DNA from: Jeotgalicoccus aerolatus
GTDB taxonomy: Bacteria > Bacillota > Bacilli > Staphylococcales > Salinicoccaceae
Assembly: GCF_014635205.1 (NCBI RefSeq)
Contig: NZ_BMCN01000002.1
Location: forward strand, 370,569-434,568
Length of the DNA stretch: 64,000 bases
Direction of reading: 5' to 3'
Below are positions 38,926 to 46,769 of this stretch, piece after piece (within the stretch, counting starts at the first letter, position 1; each line of letters opens with the position of its first letter). A model generated the notes under the pieces. It made no database searches, was not told the origin of the DNA, and saw nothing but the letters and a program-made list of their open reading frames with translations. Position numbers and translations under genes: made by a program.

Positions 38926-39300
38926 ATGTCAGTAAAAATATTTAAGCCGTATCTTGAGAAAATTGAGGATGCAAAGGACAGAGCAAAAGTCGAGGCAGTG
39001 TTTGACTGGATCGATACAGAATTTCCGGATTTAGTACATGCTGTAAAATGGAGCACGCCAATGTATACGAAAGATGACACATTTATTATTGCAGTCAAGC
39101 CGGCGAAAAAATATTTCAGCATCAACCCTGAAGCAGCAGGAATTGAAACATTCAGCAGTAAAATTAAGGCAGCGGGCTATGATCATGAGCAAATGACCTT
39201 TAAGATTAAATACAGTGATACGGTCGATTACGAGCTGCTGAGAGAAATAATAGAATTCAATATAGAAGATAAAAAAGACAGCAGCAAATTTTGGCGCTGA
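38926..39300 (+). CDS. DUF1801 (YdhG-like) protein
   Basis: The 124-residue protein starts on the base after the corA stop. It has HAVKWSTPMYTKDDTFIIAVKP near residues 38-59 and AAGIETFSSKIKAAGYD, typical of the YdhG/DUF1801 family with an unusual alpha-beta fold; some members bind iron or act as iron chaperones (Fra). The function here is unproved, and the coupling to corA may point to metal handling. Confidence 0.82.
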   Translation: MSVKIFKPYLEKIEDAKDRAKVEAVFDWIDTEFPDLVHAVKWSTPMYTKDDTFIIAVKPAKKYFSINPEAAGIETFSSKIKAAGYDHEQMTFKIKYSDTVDYELLREIIEFNIEDKKDSSKFWR

Positions 39301-39312
39301 TGCTGTGATGTA

Positions 39313-39342
39313 AACTCCCTTAAATTTTAAGGGAGTTTTTTT
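39313..39342 (+). terminator. Terminator after the corA operon
   Basis: AACTCCCTTAA (39313-39323) pairs exactly with TTAAGGGAGTT (39327-39337) over a three-base loop, followed by a T run. Confidence 0.9.
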
Positions 39343-39372
39343 ATTTTAAAAAAATGTTTACATTCCTTATAT

Positions 39373-39422
39373 TATAATGCTAAGATATAAATCGTAACAA
39401 TTACGAATAGGAATGATTACGA
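39373..39422 (+). promoter_or_regulatory. Promoter and Zur-type operator before the zinc-binding genes
   Basis: TATAAT (39373-39378) is followed by TCGTAA-CAA-TTACGA (39392-39406), an exact 6-bp inverted repeat in the pattern of Zur boxes (Zur consensus in Gram-positives is near TCGTAATNATTACGA). A second TTACGA half (39417-39422) has a poor left arm. The operator sits at the start of the transcript, where bound Zur would block the zinT and adcA genes when zinc is plentiful. The -35 is not clear. Confidence 0.72.
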
Positions 39423-39443
39423 TTTAATAAGGAGAGGTTTAGG

Positions 39444-40388
39444 ATGAAGGCAATTTTAAAAGGATTAGGTTTGCTGTCAGTACTTATATTTTTGGCAGCC
39501 TGCAAAAACGATGAGGCTTTGCAAGCGGATAAGGAAGAGGAAACTCACCAGCATACAGCCCATGAAACATCAGAGCATGCGGACAAGGCAGTAATTGAAG
39601 GTGCTGCAGATCATTATCATACTGGTGATATGGCAGAGCTCACAGTCAATGAAGAAGGACTTGCAGGTGAGCATTGGCATTGGTATACGAGTGATGATGA
39701 GGAAAATTGGAAAGTGATTGAAGGAGAAGAAACGAATACCTTAATAACAGAAGCGAAAGATGGACAATACATAAAGGCAGTGCTGTATGACGAGAATCAC
39801 GAAGCAGCAGCAGAAAGTGAGCCTGTAAAAATAACAATTGATGATCACACAGGAGATATTTATGAAGGATATTTTGAAAACGGCCAAGTAGAAGACCGCA
39901 ACATTTCAGATTGGGTGGGGGAATGGCAGTCCGTGTATCCTTATTTGGAATCTGGAGTACTGGATGAAGTGTTTGAGCATAAAGCAGAATCCGGAGACAT
40001 GAGCGCTGAAGAATATAAAGAATATTACAGAGAAGGTTATATGACTGAGGTTTCAGAGCTGGAAATTACAGATCATGGAGAATTGATCTTCCATGAGGGA
40101 GACAATTCTTATAGCGGGAAGTATATTTATGACGGTTATGAAATATTAGAATACGAAGCGGGAAATAGAGGGGTACGATATATATTTAAGCAGTCATCGG
40201 GTGATGACAAAGCACCGGACTATATTCAATTCAGCGACCACATGATTGCCCCTGAAAAATCTGGTCATTTTCATTTATATTGGGGAGATGACCGTAATAG
40301 TCTTTTAGAAGAAGTGACCCATTGGCCGACTTACTACCCGGCAAAACAGTCAGAATCAGAGATTAAACAAGATATGCTGAAGCATTAG
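39444..40388 (+). CDS. zinT: ZinT-domain zinc-binding lipoprotein with added HYHTGD module
   Basis: The 314-residue protein has a signal with lipobox LAAC (C20), then a His-rich stretch (34-46). A module of about 80 residues (50-133) has HYHTGD at 57-62 and EHWHWYT at 76-82. Residues about 134-314 form the ZinT domain, with ISDWVGEWQSVYPYL at 154-168 and HFHLYWG-like motifs near the end. In streptococcal AdcA the ZinT part is fused behind the binding protein; here it is a separate gene just before it. It likely captures zinc at the membrane surface. A Zur-like site lies upstream. Confidence 0.85.
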   Translation: MKAILKGLGLLSVLIFLAACKNDEALQADKEEETHQHTAHETSEHADKAVIEGAADHYHTGDMAELTVNEEGLAGEHWHWYTSDDEENWKVIEGEETNTLITEAKDGQYIKAVLYDENHEAAAESEPVKITIDDHTGDIYEGYFENGQVEDRNISDWVGEWQSVYPYLESGVLDEVFEHKAESGDMSAEEYKEYYREGYMTEVSELEITDHGELIFHEGDNSYSGKYIYDGYEILEYEAGNRGVRYIFKQSSGDDKAPDYIQFSDHMIAPEKSGHFHLYWGDDRNSLLEEVTHWPTYYPAKQSESEIKQDMLKH

Positions 40389-40398
40389 AAAGCGTGAA

Positions 40399-41564
40399 AT
40401 GATGAAAAAACTAAAATGGTTGATATCGATTGCAGCAATGCTTTTGCTCGCTGCCTGCGGCAGTACAGCAGATGAGAGTAATGAAACTTTGAAAATTTAT
40501 ACGACTGTTTATCCTCTGCAATATATTATTGATGAAATTGGGGGAGACACTGTAGAAACAGAATCGATTATACCGCCGGGTGCTGATGGTCACAGTTATG
40601 AACCGACCGCCGGGGAAATGCTGAAATATGCTGATGGAGATGCTGTGATATATGTTGGTAAAGGCATGGAGGCATTTTCGGAAAATATCGCAGAGGCACT
40701 CAGCAATCAGGATGTATCATTAATTAAACTCGGCAGCAGCCAAGCATTATTTAACAGCCGGCAGGAAACTTTTAAAGGTCATGAAAATGAAGCAGCTGAC
40801 GATTTTATAGAAGGTGTAAATGAACATTATCATACTGGCGATACAGTCGAATTAAGCAGCAACGAAAGTGGAGAAGATATACGCTGGGCTGTCAATAATA
40901 AGAACGGAACATTTGAAAATGCCGGCAGCGGTGAGACTTTTAAAACCGCCGCGGGAGAAGAAAGTTTTTCTATCCGCGCCTCGATATTTGAACAGGGTGA
41001 AAAAGTTAAAGAAGATATAAAGGATATTAAGGTAGATAACCATGATTCTTTTGACCCTCACATATGGATAGATCCTTTAAAAATGATTGAAGCGGCTGAA
41101 ATATTAAAAGAAGAATTGATTCAGTTGAATGAGGACGATGCTGAAATATACGAAGAGAACTTTAATCAGCTGGTGCAAAAACTGGAAACGCTCGATGGGC
41201 AGTTCAGCGATGTTTTATCGGATAAAAAGAATGGCAAAATAATTGTTCCACATGCAGCTTTCGGTTATTGGGAGCGGTACGGCATAGAACAGCTTCCAGT
41301 ATCGGGCTACTCAATGAGTGAAGAGCCCTCACAACGTCAGCTGGCAACATTAATGGAAACAGCCGAAAAAATCATTTGAAATACGTATTATTTGAACAGA
41401 ACAGTTCGGGGAGAATATCGGAAGTGATTCAGCAGGAAATAAATGCAGAAGCGGAATATATTCATAATATGGAAGTACTGACTGAGGAAAATATCGATGA
41501 CGAAGAAGACTACATTTCATTGATGAATAAAAACTTAGAAGTACTCGATAAAGTAACGGAGTAA
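40399..41564 (+). pseudogene. adcA: AdcA/ZnuA zinc-binding lipoprotein, interrupted by a one-base frameshift
   Basis: The first frame gives 326 residues: lipobox LAAC (C20), the zinc ligands H65 (DGHSYEP), H221 (DPHIW) and H285 (VPHAAFGYW), and an inserted HYHTGD module at about 138-215 in the place of the usual His-rich loop. It ends in GAAAAAATCATTTGA (stop 41377-41379). The next frame, 41376-41564, reads KYVLFEQNSSG to the natural end and holds the likely fourth ligand region. Adding one A to the run of six gives ...AEKNHLKYVLFEQN, a continuous 388-residue protein. It follows zinT by 10 bases. Confidence 0.85.
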
Positions 41565-41637
41565 TGTGAATGTTGGTTTGTCTTTCTTCATTTGAGGTAT
41601 ATTAAGTAAACGAAGTGAATGAAAGAAGGGCACCATA

Positions 41638-42147
41638 ATGTCAGATAGCCGCGTGATCTATTTAGAAAGAAAAGATGTACCAAAAAACTATGATCCAAAA
41701 GGATTTAATGTAAAATTGTTTGGTTTAGTCGTGATGAGTGCATATTTATTATTTATAATTTTTGATTTGTCCTACACGACATTTAGAAATATAGAAGAAA
41801 GTGCATTTAACCGGGCGTATGTGATTGCCATCATTATCATTATTGGAATTGTGGCGGGTTTTATTTTTAAGTCGGATAAGGGCGATAAGTACTATCAACT
41901 GCACATCGCACCGTCGGGCATGATTATTAAATTTCGCCGCGGACAGACGGTGTTGCCTAAAAAGGATATTACACGCATAACCATTGAGCGCGATATTCAG
42001 ACAGTGATCCGATTTTATAAAGGCGAAGAGATTTTGAAGGACCTGAATCACATTTATCTCGATCATGACGCATTCGTCTCCAGATTAAGAAAGCTGGATT
42101 ATCCCGTTGAAGACCGGACAGAAGCGGATGAAGAAGATTTAATTTAA
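41638..42147 (+). CDS. Membrane protein with C-terminal cytoplasmic domain, unknown
   Basis: The 169-residue protein has two hydrophobic segments (about 29-47 and 61-79) followed by a cytoplasmic domain of about 90 residues. Its YYQLHIAPSGMIIKFRRGQTVLPKKDITRITIE stretch (described in parts) looks like the beta strands of a PH-like YdbT/bPH fold. This is inference. GAAGGG precedes the ATG. Function unknown; it stands alone behind adcA. Confidence 0.65.
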   Translation: MSDSRVIYLERKDVPKNYDPKGFNVKLFGLVVMSAYLLFIIFDLSYTTFRNIEESAFNRAYVIAIIIIIGIVAGFIFKSDKGDKYYQLHIAPSGMIIKFRRGQTVLPKKDITRITIERDIQTVIRFYKGEEILKDLNHIYLDHDAFVSRLRKLDYPVEDRTEADEEDLI

Positions 42148-42153
42148 GAAGAT

Positions 42154-42203
42154 AAACACCCGTACACTGGAAACTCTGCAGAGAATCTGGTGTACGGGTG
42201 TTT
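42154..42203. terminator. Inverted repeat in the convergent gap after 42147
   Basis: AAACACCCGTACAC (42154-42167) pairs exactly with GTGTACGGGTGTTT (42190-42203), enclosing a smaller CTCTGCAGAG palindrome. No T run follows on either strand, so termination strength is uncertain. Confidence 0.5.
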
Positions 42204-42240
42204 GATGTTCTGGTGTGAGATTTTCCTGAAATCTAACGCA

Positions 42241-43689
42241 TCAGTATTGAATTTTACTCAACTTACGAATCAGTGATTCAAACGTTTCTGACCTGAATTT
42301 CAAGAAGTTTATCAGCTGGAGAATAATGATGCTGCCAATAATGATGGCAAACATATAAATCAGTGAATCGCTGTATGTTAAATGCCCTTCGAAGCTGAAT
42401 ATTGCTTCACGCATGGCTGTAATAACATAACTCATTGGCAGCAGCGGGTGAATGATTTGATAAAAGCTCCCGGCTGTTTCAATTGGGAATGTTCCGGCGC
42501 TTGCAGACAGCTGAATAATTAACAGGATAATCGTAATAAATTTACCGATATTACCTAACAGCGATACGAGCAGGGCAACCAGCAGAATGGATGCGAATGC
42601 CCACAGAGTAATGATGCCGTAAAATTTAAGCGGCTGTTCAATCGGGAATTCGAACATTAATGATGTTGTCGCAGCCACTACGGCTGTTGAAAGTAAAGCA
42701 TGAACAGCCATGATACTTAATTTGCTGACGGACATGGCAGTGACACTTGAATAGTGTTCAGTGCTCCGGTTAATCGGAAAAATAACGCTGAAGGCAACAG
42801 CACCGACAAAGAGGCTGACAGCAATTATATATGGTGCAAAGCTTTGCCCGTAATTATTCATATCCGTAATTTCGCTCTCGGTCACTTCAACTGGATTGAT
42901 AATTGACGATGCATTTTGATCTGTAAATGAATAATCGGCCATCGGCTCAGAACCGGAGGCGACTTCTTCCTGGAGTGCAGCCAGATTTTCTTCCAGCGTT
43001 TCAATGCCGGCAGTAATTTCTCTATTCCCTTCAGTCAGCTGACTGCCTGCAGGTCCTAGTGCGGGGGCTGCTTGATCCAGGCCGTTCTGTAAGTTTTCGT
43101 TACTGGATGCAAGTTCTGACGCACCGCTTTCTAATTCCGCCAGTGCAGATTGAATCTCTTCGGTCGACGTTTCTACTTCTGTTAAGGTATCCATCAGCGT
43201 GGAAGTATACGTTTCACCGACTGTTTGTGAAATCGCATCTGACACTGCGGCACCGCCTTGTGACCCCATCATGCTGCCGACGAAGTTATAGCCCGGATTC
43301 GTGGTAATTTCTAAAGATATGAGTTCGGGCGATTCATTTAGTAAAGTGGTTGCCTGTTCGGACACGCTGCTGGATATAAATATCGTTGCGTAAGTTGTAC
43401 CGCTCTCCAGGTTTTCCTGAGCAGTCGCCTGATCTGTAAACTGCCAGTCGAATTGATCATTTTTTGCCAGTTCATCTTCTATTCTCTGACCGACATTTAA
43501 AGTTTCCCCGTTAAGTTCAGATCCTTCATCCTCATTGACGACACTGATTGGAATTTCATCCATTTGATTATAAGGATCCCACATCGAACCTAAAAAGATG
43601 GTTGTATAGAGTGCAGGAATCGTTGAAATTGCAATCAGGGAAATGATTAAAAAGGGGTTTTTAAAGAGCTGTTTAATATCGCTGAACAT
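42241..43689 (-). CDS. YhgE/Pip-family membrane protein, short form
   Basis: The 482-residue protein has one N-terminal membrane segment (about 12-35), a long extracytoplasmic region with MWDPYNQMDEIPISVVNED and a helical stretch of LESGASELASSNENLQNGL, then about five C-terminal membrane segments. This is the pattern of YhgE/Pip proteins, related to phage infection proteins and EsaA, and to the ABC-2 permease fold. The loop is much shorter than in full-length Pip or EsaA. The function is unclear (drug or polymer export, or wall assembly). ATG 43689 is chosen because TTGGAGAT is its binding site. Confidence 0.78.
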   Translation of the reverse strand: MFSDIKQLFKNPFLIISLIAISTIPALYTTIFLGSMWDPYNQMDEIPISVVNEDEGSELNGETLNVGQRIEDELAKNDQFDWQFTDQATAQENLESGTTYATIFISSSVSEQATTLLNESPELISLEITTNPGYNFVGSMMGSQGGAAVSDAISQTVGETYTSTLMDTLTEVETSTEEIQSALAELESGASELASSNENLQNGLDQAAPALGPAGSQLTEGNREITAGIETLEENLAALQEEVASGSEPMADYSFTDQNASSIINPVEVTESEITDMNNYGQSFAPYIIAVSLFVGAVAFSVIFPINRSTEHYSSVTAMSVSKLSIMAVHALLSTAVVAATTSLMFEFPIEQPLKFYGIITLWAFASILLVALLVSLLGNIGKFITIILLIIQLSASAGTFPIETAGSFYQIIHPLLPMSYVITAMREAIFSFEGHLTYSDSLIYMFAIIIGSIIILQLINFLKFRSETFESLIRKLSKIQY

Positions 43690-43913
43690 TTTACATATCT
43701 CCAATCACGTATTTTCTTTTAAATATACGTAAAAAAGTGAGACATGTCTAATTATTTATAACTATACGCATAGATTTCTATTCATGCATGAAGATAAAAA
43801 CTGTATAAATTATGTGCGATTAGGAATGCTTAAAAGGGGTAATCATTTTATTAGCAATAGAATATTTCGAATGTTAATATTCTATTTTAGTGAACTGAAA
43901 GGAATGAAGGGAA

Positions 43914-44195
43914 TTGGCAAATGATATTATAGTTTTAGACGATGTGACTCTTGATGTGAAAGAGTTGAAAAGAGATGTTTCAGAGGGAACAGTTTATATT
44001 GAGTTTGATGTCACGAGCGATGATTATCATAATCTGTCTAAACATCTGTATAAAGAGGAGTTTTTAGTGACGCTCCCAGGAAATAATAATGAAGAATTTA
44101 AAGCGAGAATTGTAAACTATTCGACATCTCTGGATAATTTATATGAAGAAGGCCAGGTAGGGGAATATCGTATTACTTTGAAAGAAGAAAAATAA
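43914..44195 (+). CDS. DUF3219 (YkvR-like) protein, TTG start
   Basis: The 93-residue protein has the spread VLDDVTLDVKELKRDVSEG and FEFDVTSDDYHNLSKHLYKEEF-like strands, and NYSTSLDNLYEEGQVGEYRI near the end. These match the YkvR/DUF3219 family, which has a small beta-rich fold and no assigned function. The start is TTG 43914; a purine-rich GGAATGAAGGG lies just before it. It lies three bases before the LLM oxidoreductase gene. Confidence 0.75.
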   Translation: MANDIIVLDDVTLDVKELKRDVSEGTVYIEFDVTSDDYHNLSKHLYKEEFLVTLPGNNNEEFKARIVNYSTSLDNLYEEGQVGEYRITLKEEK

Positions 44196-44198
44196 GAT

Positions 44199-45161
44199 AT
44201 GAAGCTGAGTATTTTGGATCAGGCGCCGATATCTACAAATATGACGTCCAGTCAGGCATTGAAAAATAGTATCAAGCTTGCAGAGCTGGGTGACACATTA
44301 GGTTATACACGGTTTTGGCTGGCAGAACATCACGGAATGGACGGTTTATCGTCCAGTGCACCTGAAGTGACACTCGGTGCAATAGGTATGGTGACTGAGA
44401 ATATACGACTTGGCAGCGGTGCAACGCTGCTCCCGTATTATAAACCGTATAAGATAGCTGAAATATTTAATACGCTGGCGACATTGTACGGCGGCCGTAT
44501 CGATATTGGAATCGGCCGTGCACCAGGCGGCGGCAATGAGGCTTCAGAAGCGCTGAGCGATAATTATCTGTCTCATGTTTTTAAAATGCCGGATTTAATT
44601 TCTGATTTGCAAGGCTATATCAGTCAGGACATTCGAGCGCCCCGTGCAATGCCGGTACCGGAGGATCCGCCTGAATTATGGATGCTCGGAACAAGTGCAA
44701 AGAGTGCAGCGGCAGCCCGCGATAATAAGCTGAATTACTGCTTCGGCCAATTTATGAGTGAAAACAGTACTGAAGACGTTCTCGCAAATTATAGGGCAAA
44801 TGATTTTAGCGGTAAGATGATTATGACAATTAATGTGTTTTGCCATGAAGATAACATTAAAGCCGAATCACTGGCATACTCTTACGCTGTTAATCAGGTT
44901 TTAAGGTCGACCGGACGCAATTTTAAAGGTGTGCCGAGTATAGAAGACACTGATAATTTAGCGCTGACAGAAGAAGAATCGCAGGCAGTCCAAAATATTC
45001 TGGCTAAACTGATTACCGGAACGCCTGAAATAGCCGGTAAGAAAATTAAAAGGCTCGGCGACACATATAAAATCGATGAATTTATGATTGTGACGATTAC
45101 GCATGATTTCGAAGATAAGGTAAACAGCTATCGTCTGCTCGCGGAATATCTATTAAAATAA
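44199..45161 (+). CDS. LLM-class flavin-dependent oxidoreductase (luciferase-like)
   Basis: The 320-residue protein is a TIM-barrel bacterial luciferase-type enzyme: MKLSILDQAPISTNMTSSQA at the start, RFWLAEHHGM near residues 43-52, RLGSGATLLPYYKP and GRIDIGIGRAPGG in the FMN-binding face, and WMLGTS near 165. It is most like the YceB/YwcH group of FMN-dependent monooxygenase-like proteins. The substrate is unknown. It follows the DUF3219 gene by 3 bases, so the two form an operon. It ends in a strong bidirectional terminator. Confidence 0.86.
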   Translation: MKLSILDQAPISTNMTSSQALKNSIKLAELGDTLGYTRFWLAEHHGMDGLSSSAPEVTLGAIGMVTENIRLGSGATLLPYYKPYKIAEIFNTLATLYGGRIDIGIGRAPGGGNEASEALSDNYLSHVFKMPDLISDLQGYISQDIRAPRAMPVPEDPPELWMLGTSAKSAAAARDNKLNYCFGQFMSENSTEDVLANYRANDFSGKMIMTINVFCHEDNIKAESLAYSYAVNQVLRSTGRNFKGVPSIEDTDNLALTEEESQAVQNILAKLITGTPEIAGKKIKRLGDTYKIDEFMIVTITHDFEDKVNSYRLLAEYLLK

Positions 45162-45171
45162 ATATAACGAT

Positions 45172-45207
45172 AAAAAGTCCAGTGCTGTTATCAGCACTGG
45201 ACTTTTT
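45172..45207. terminator. Strong bidirectional terminator
   Basis: AAAAAGTCCAGTGCTG pairs with CAGCACTGGACTTTTT (45172-45187 with 45192-45207) over a four-base loop. A and T runs on each side serve the two converging genes. Confidence 0.93.
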
Positions 45208-45214
45208 TATAAGA

Positions 45215-46393
45215 TTATTCACTGGTAAAGCGGCTTTTATCTTCTATAAAGTGGGTGGCAACCATACATATAGCACCGAATATGAGCATGCCGCCGGCTA
45301 TAAATGTAATCGACGTGTAGCTGAACTGCTGTGCCAGCAAAGTCGAGCCGAGATAGGCGCCGATGGCATTCGACAGATTAAATACTGAAGCGGCCAAGGT
45401 GCCGGCAAGGGCAGGCGCTGTAATGGCTGCAAAAATAATTTTAGCGTTCAGCATCGGAGAAATTCCGAAAGTGCCGAGGCCGAATAAGCCGGCTGCGATA
45501 TATGCCAGATACGGCACTTGCAGCATAAAGGTAAAGGATAAGAGAACAATCGCTAAAAATAAAATGACGAGCGTTACAGCACCGGTTAATTTACCCGGCT
45601 GGACGTTACCGGCTGAAAAGTTGCCGATGACGGCAAAGGTGCCGAACATCAACATGCTGAAAGTGACACCGAGATCACTCATATTGGCAATTTCCCGGAG
45701 CATCGGCTCTAGGAAAGTATAGGCTGTAAATACACCTGAATAACCGAAGACAATTGTAATGATAAGCATAATCACATTTTTGTCTTTAAGCGCAGTCAGT
45801 TCTGTGGAGATTTTAGGTACTTCGCCATTTTTGTAATTCGGTGTGATAAAAATCAGGCCAAGCAGATTAACAAGACCAAGTGCGACGATAATCCAGAAGA
45901 CAATTCTCCAGTCTAATACGGCACCGATGTACGAACCAAACGGCACACCGAGCATTACTGCAATAACTAGACCGCCGTTAACGAGTGAAATGGCGCTAGT
46001 TTTTTTATGAGGCGGTGAGATCGCCATGGCCAGGCTCATCATGACACCAAAAAAAGGTGCATGCATTGAAGCGGATAAGAGCCGGGATAAGAGCAGAACT
46101 TCAAAATTGGGTGCCGTGGCAGCGATAATATTACTGATAATAAAAATGGACACTAAAATAAGCAAAAGAGATTTTGGTGAAAATCTCAGCGTTAACAGCC
46201 GGATAACAGGACCGAATACTGCCACACTGAGTGCGTATACGCTCAGCAGCAGACCTGTCGTTGCTACAGCTACATCTAAGTCGGCAGCAAATTGTGTCAG
46301 CAGGCCGGTAACGACATACTCCGTCATACCGACAGCAAAAGCACCGATCATAAACACGGTAATAATCATGTTTCTGGATGGATTTTTAAACAT
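45215..46393 (-). CDS. MFS exporter, AraJ/YdhP-like DHA1 family
   Basis: The 392-residue protein has twelve membrane segments. Segment one holds GAFAVGMTEYVVTGLL, a typical opening of the sugar-efflux and AraJ-like branch, and the second is followed by RLLTLRFSPKS, a variant of the MFS loop motif. Segment five has GVPFGSYIGA. It likely exports small molecules, such as sugars, nucleosides or drugs; substrate unknown. AGGAGG lies before the ATG. A 20-bp palindrome 70-90 bases upstream may be its operator. Confidence 0.83.
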   Translation of the reverse strand: MFKNPSRNMIITVFMIGAFAVGMTEYVVTGLLTQFAADLDVAVATTGLLLSVYALSVAVFGPVIRLLTLRFSPKSLLLILVSIFIISNIIAATAPNFEVLLLSRLLSASMHAPFFGVMMSLAMAISPPHKKTSAISLVNGGLVIAVMLGVPFGSYIGAVLDWRIVFWIIVALGLVNLLGLIFITPNYKNGEVPKISTELTALKDKNVIMLIITIVFGYSGVFTAYTFLEPMLREIANMSDLGVTFSMLMFGTFAVIGNFSAGNVQPGKLTGAVTLVILFLAIVLLSFTFMLQVPYLAYIAAGLFGLGTFGISPMLNAKIIFAAITAPALAGTLAASVFNLSNAIGAYLGSTLLAQQFSYTSITFIAGGMLIFGAICMVATHFIEDKSRFTSE

Positions 46394-46462
46394 ATACGCC
46401 TCCTGTTTTCATCAATGTTTTAAAAGCAATACAGGAGATATTAATACACATTAAAATCAATG

Positions 46463-46482
46463 TCTATAAGCGTGCTTATAGA
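46463..46482. promoter_or_regulatory. Palindromic candidate operator before the MFS exporter gene
   Basis: TCTATAAGC-GT-GCTTATAGA is an exact 9-bp inverted repeat in the gap between the MFS gene and the S-box. The size and symmetry fit a TetR- or MarR-type dimer. No regulator gene is adjacent. Confidence 0.45.
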
Positions 46483-46520
46483 AAGTGTTTTCATTACAAA
46501 AAATATTTACCGCATTATAT

Positions 46521-46550
46521 TTGACAGAATATTAAGTATAATGCTAATAT
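46521..46550 (+). promoter_or_regulatory. Promoter for the SAM riboswitch and MetE-like gene
   Basis: A perfect TTGACA (46521-46526) is 18 bases before TAATAT (46545-46550), which has an upstream TGC that makes an extended -10. Transcription would begin near 46557, just before the riboswitch. Confidence 0.78.
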
Positions 46551-46571
46551 ACTAGACAATTGAATAAATAA

Positions 46572-46734
46572 AATTCTTATCGAGAGAGGTGTAGGGACAG
46601 GCCCGATGATACCTCAGCAGCGGACCGTAAAAGGTACTGTGCTAATTCCTCGAGCTTTCTAAAGCTTGAAGATGAGAAGATGGACGTGCAAAACAATTCC
46701 TCTTTTTATCTTATATAAGAAAAAGGGGTTTTAT
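46572..46734 (+). ncRNA. SAM-I (S-box) riboswitch with terminator
   Basis: The leader contains the S-box hallmarks: the P1 arms TCTTATC (46575-46581) and GATGAGA (46671-46677), GAGAGGTGTAGGGACAGGCC, GATGATACCTCAGCAGCGG, then AAGGTACTGTGCTAATTCC. A hairpin with arms CCTCTTTTT and AAAAAGGGG (about 46699-46728) followed by TTTT is the terminator. It would stop transcription of the methyltransferase gene when S-adenosylmethionine is plentiful. Confidence 0.95.
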
Positions 46735-46769
46735 TTATTTCAAAATACTTTTTAGGGCAGGTAATTTAA

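Noticed and set aside
41365..41380. Programmed -1 frameshift as the explanation of split adcA
   Set aside because: The zero-frame codons GAA AAA ATC do not form a classic X XXY YYZ slippery heptamer, six A residues are few for transcription slippage, and I see no stimulatory stem-loop, so a simple deletion is favoured.
42154..42203. Classic terminator after 42147
   Set aside because: The stem is perfect, but no T run follows on either strand, so I list it only as a possible terminator.
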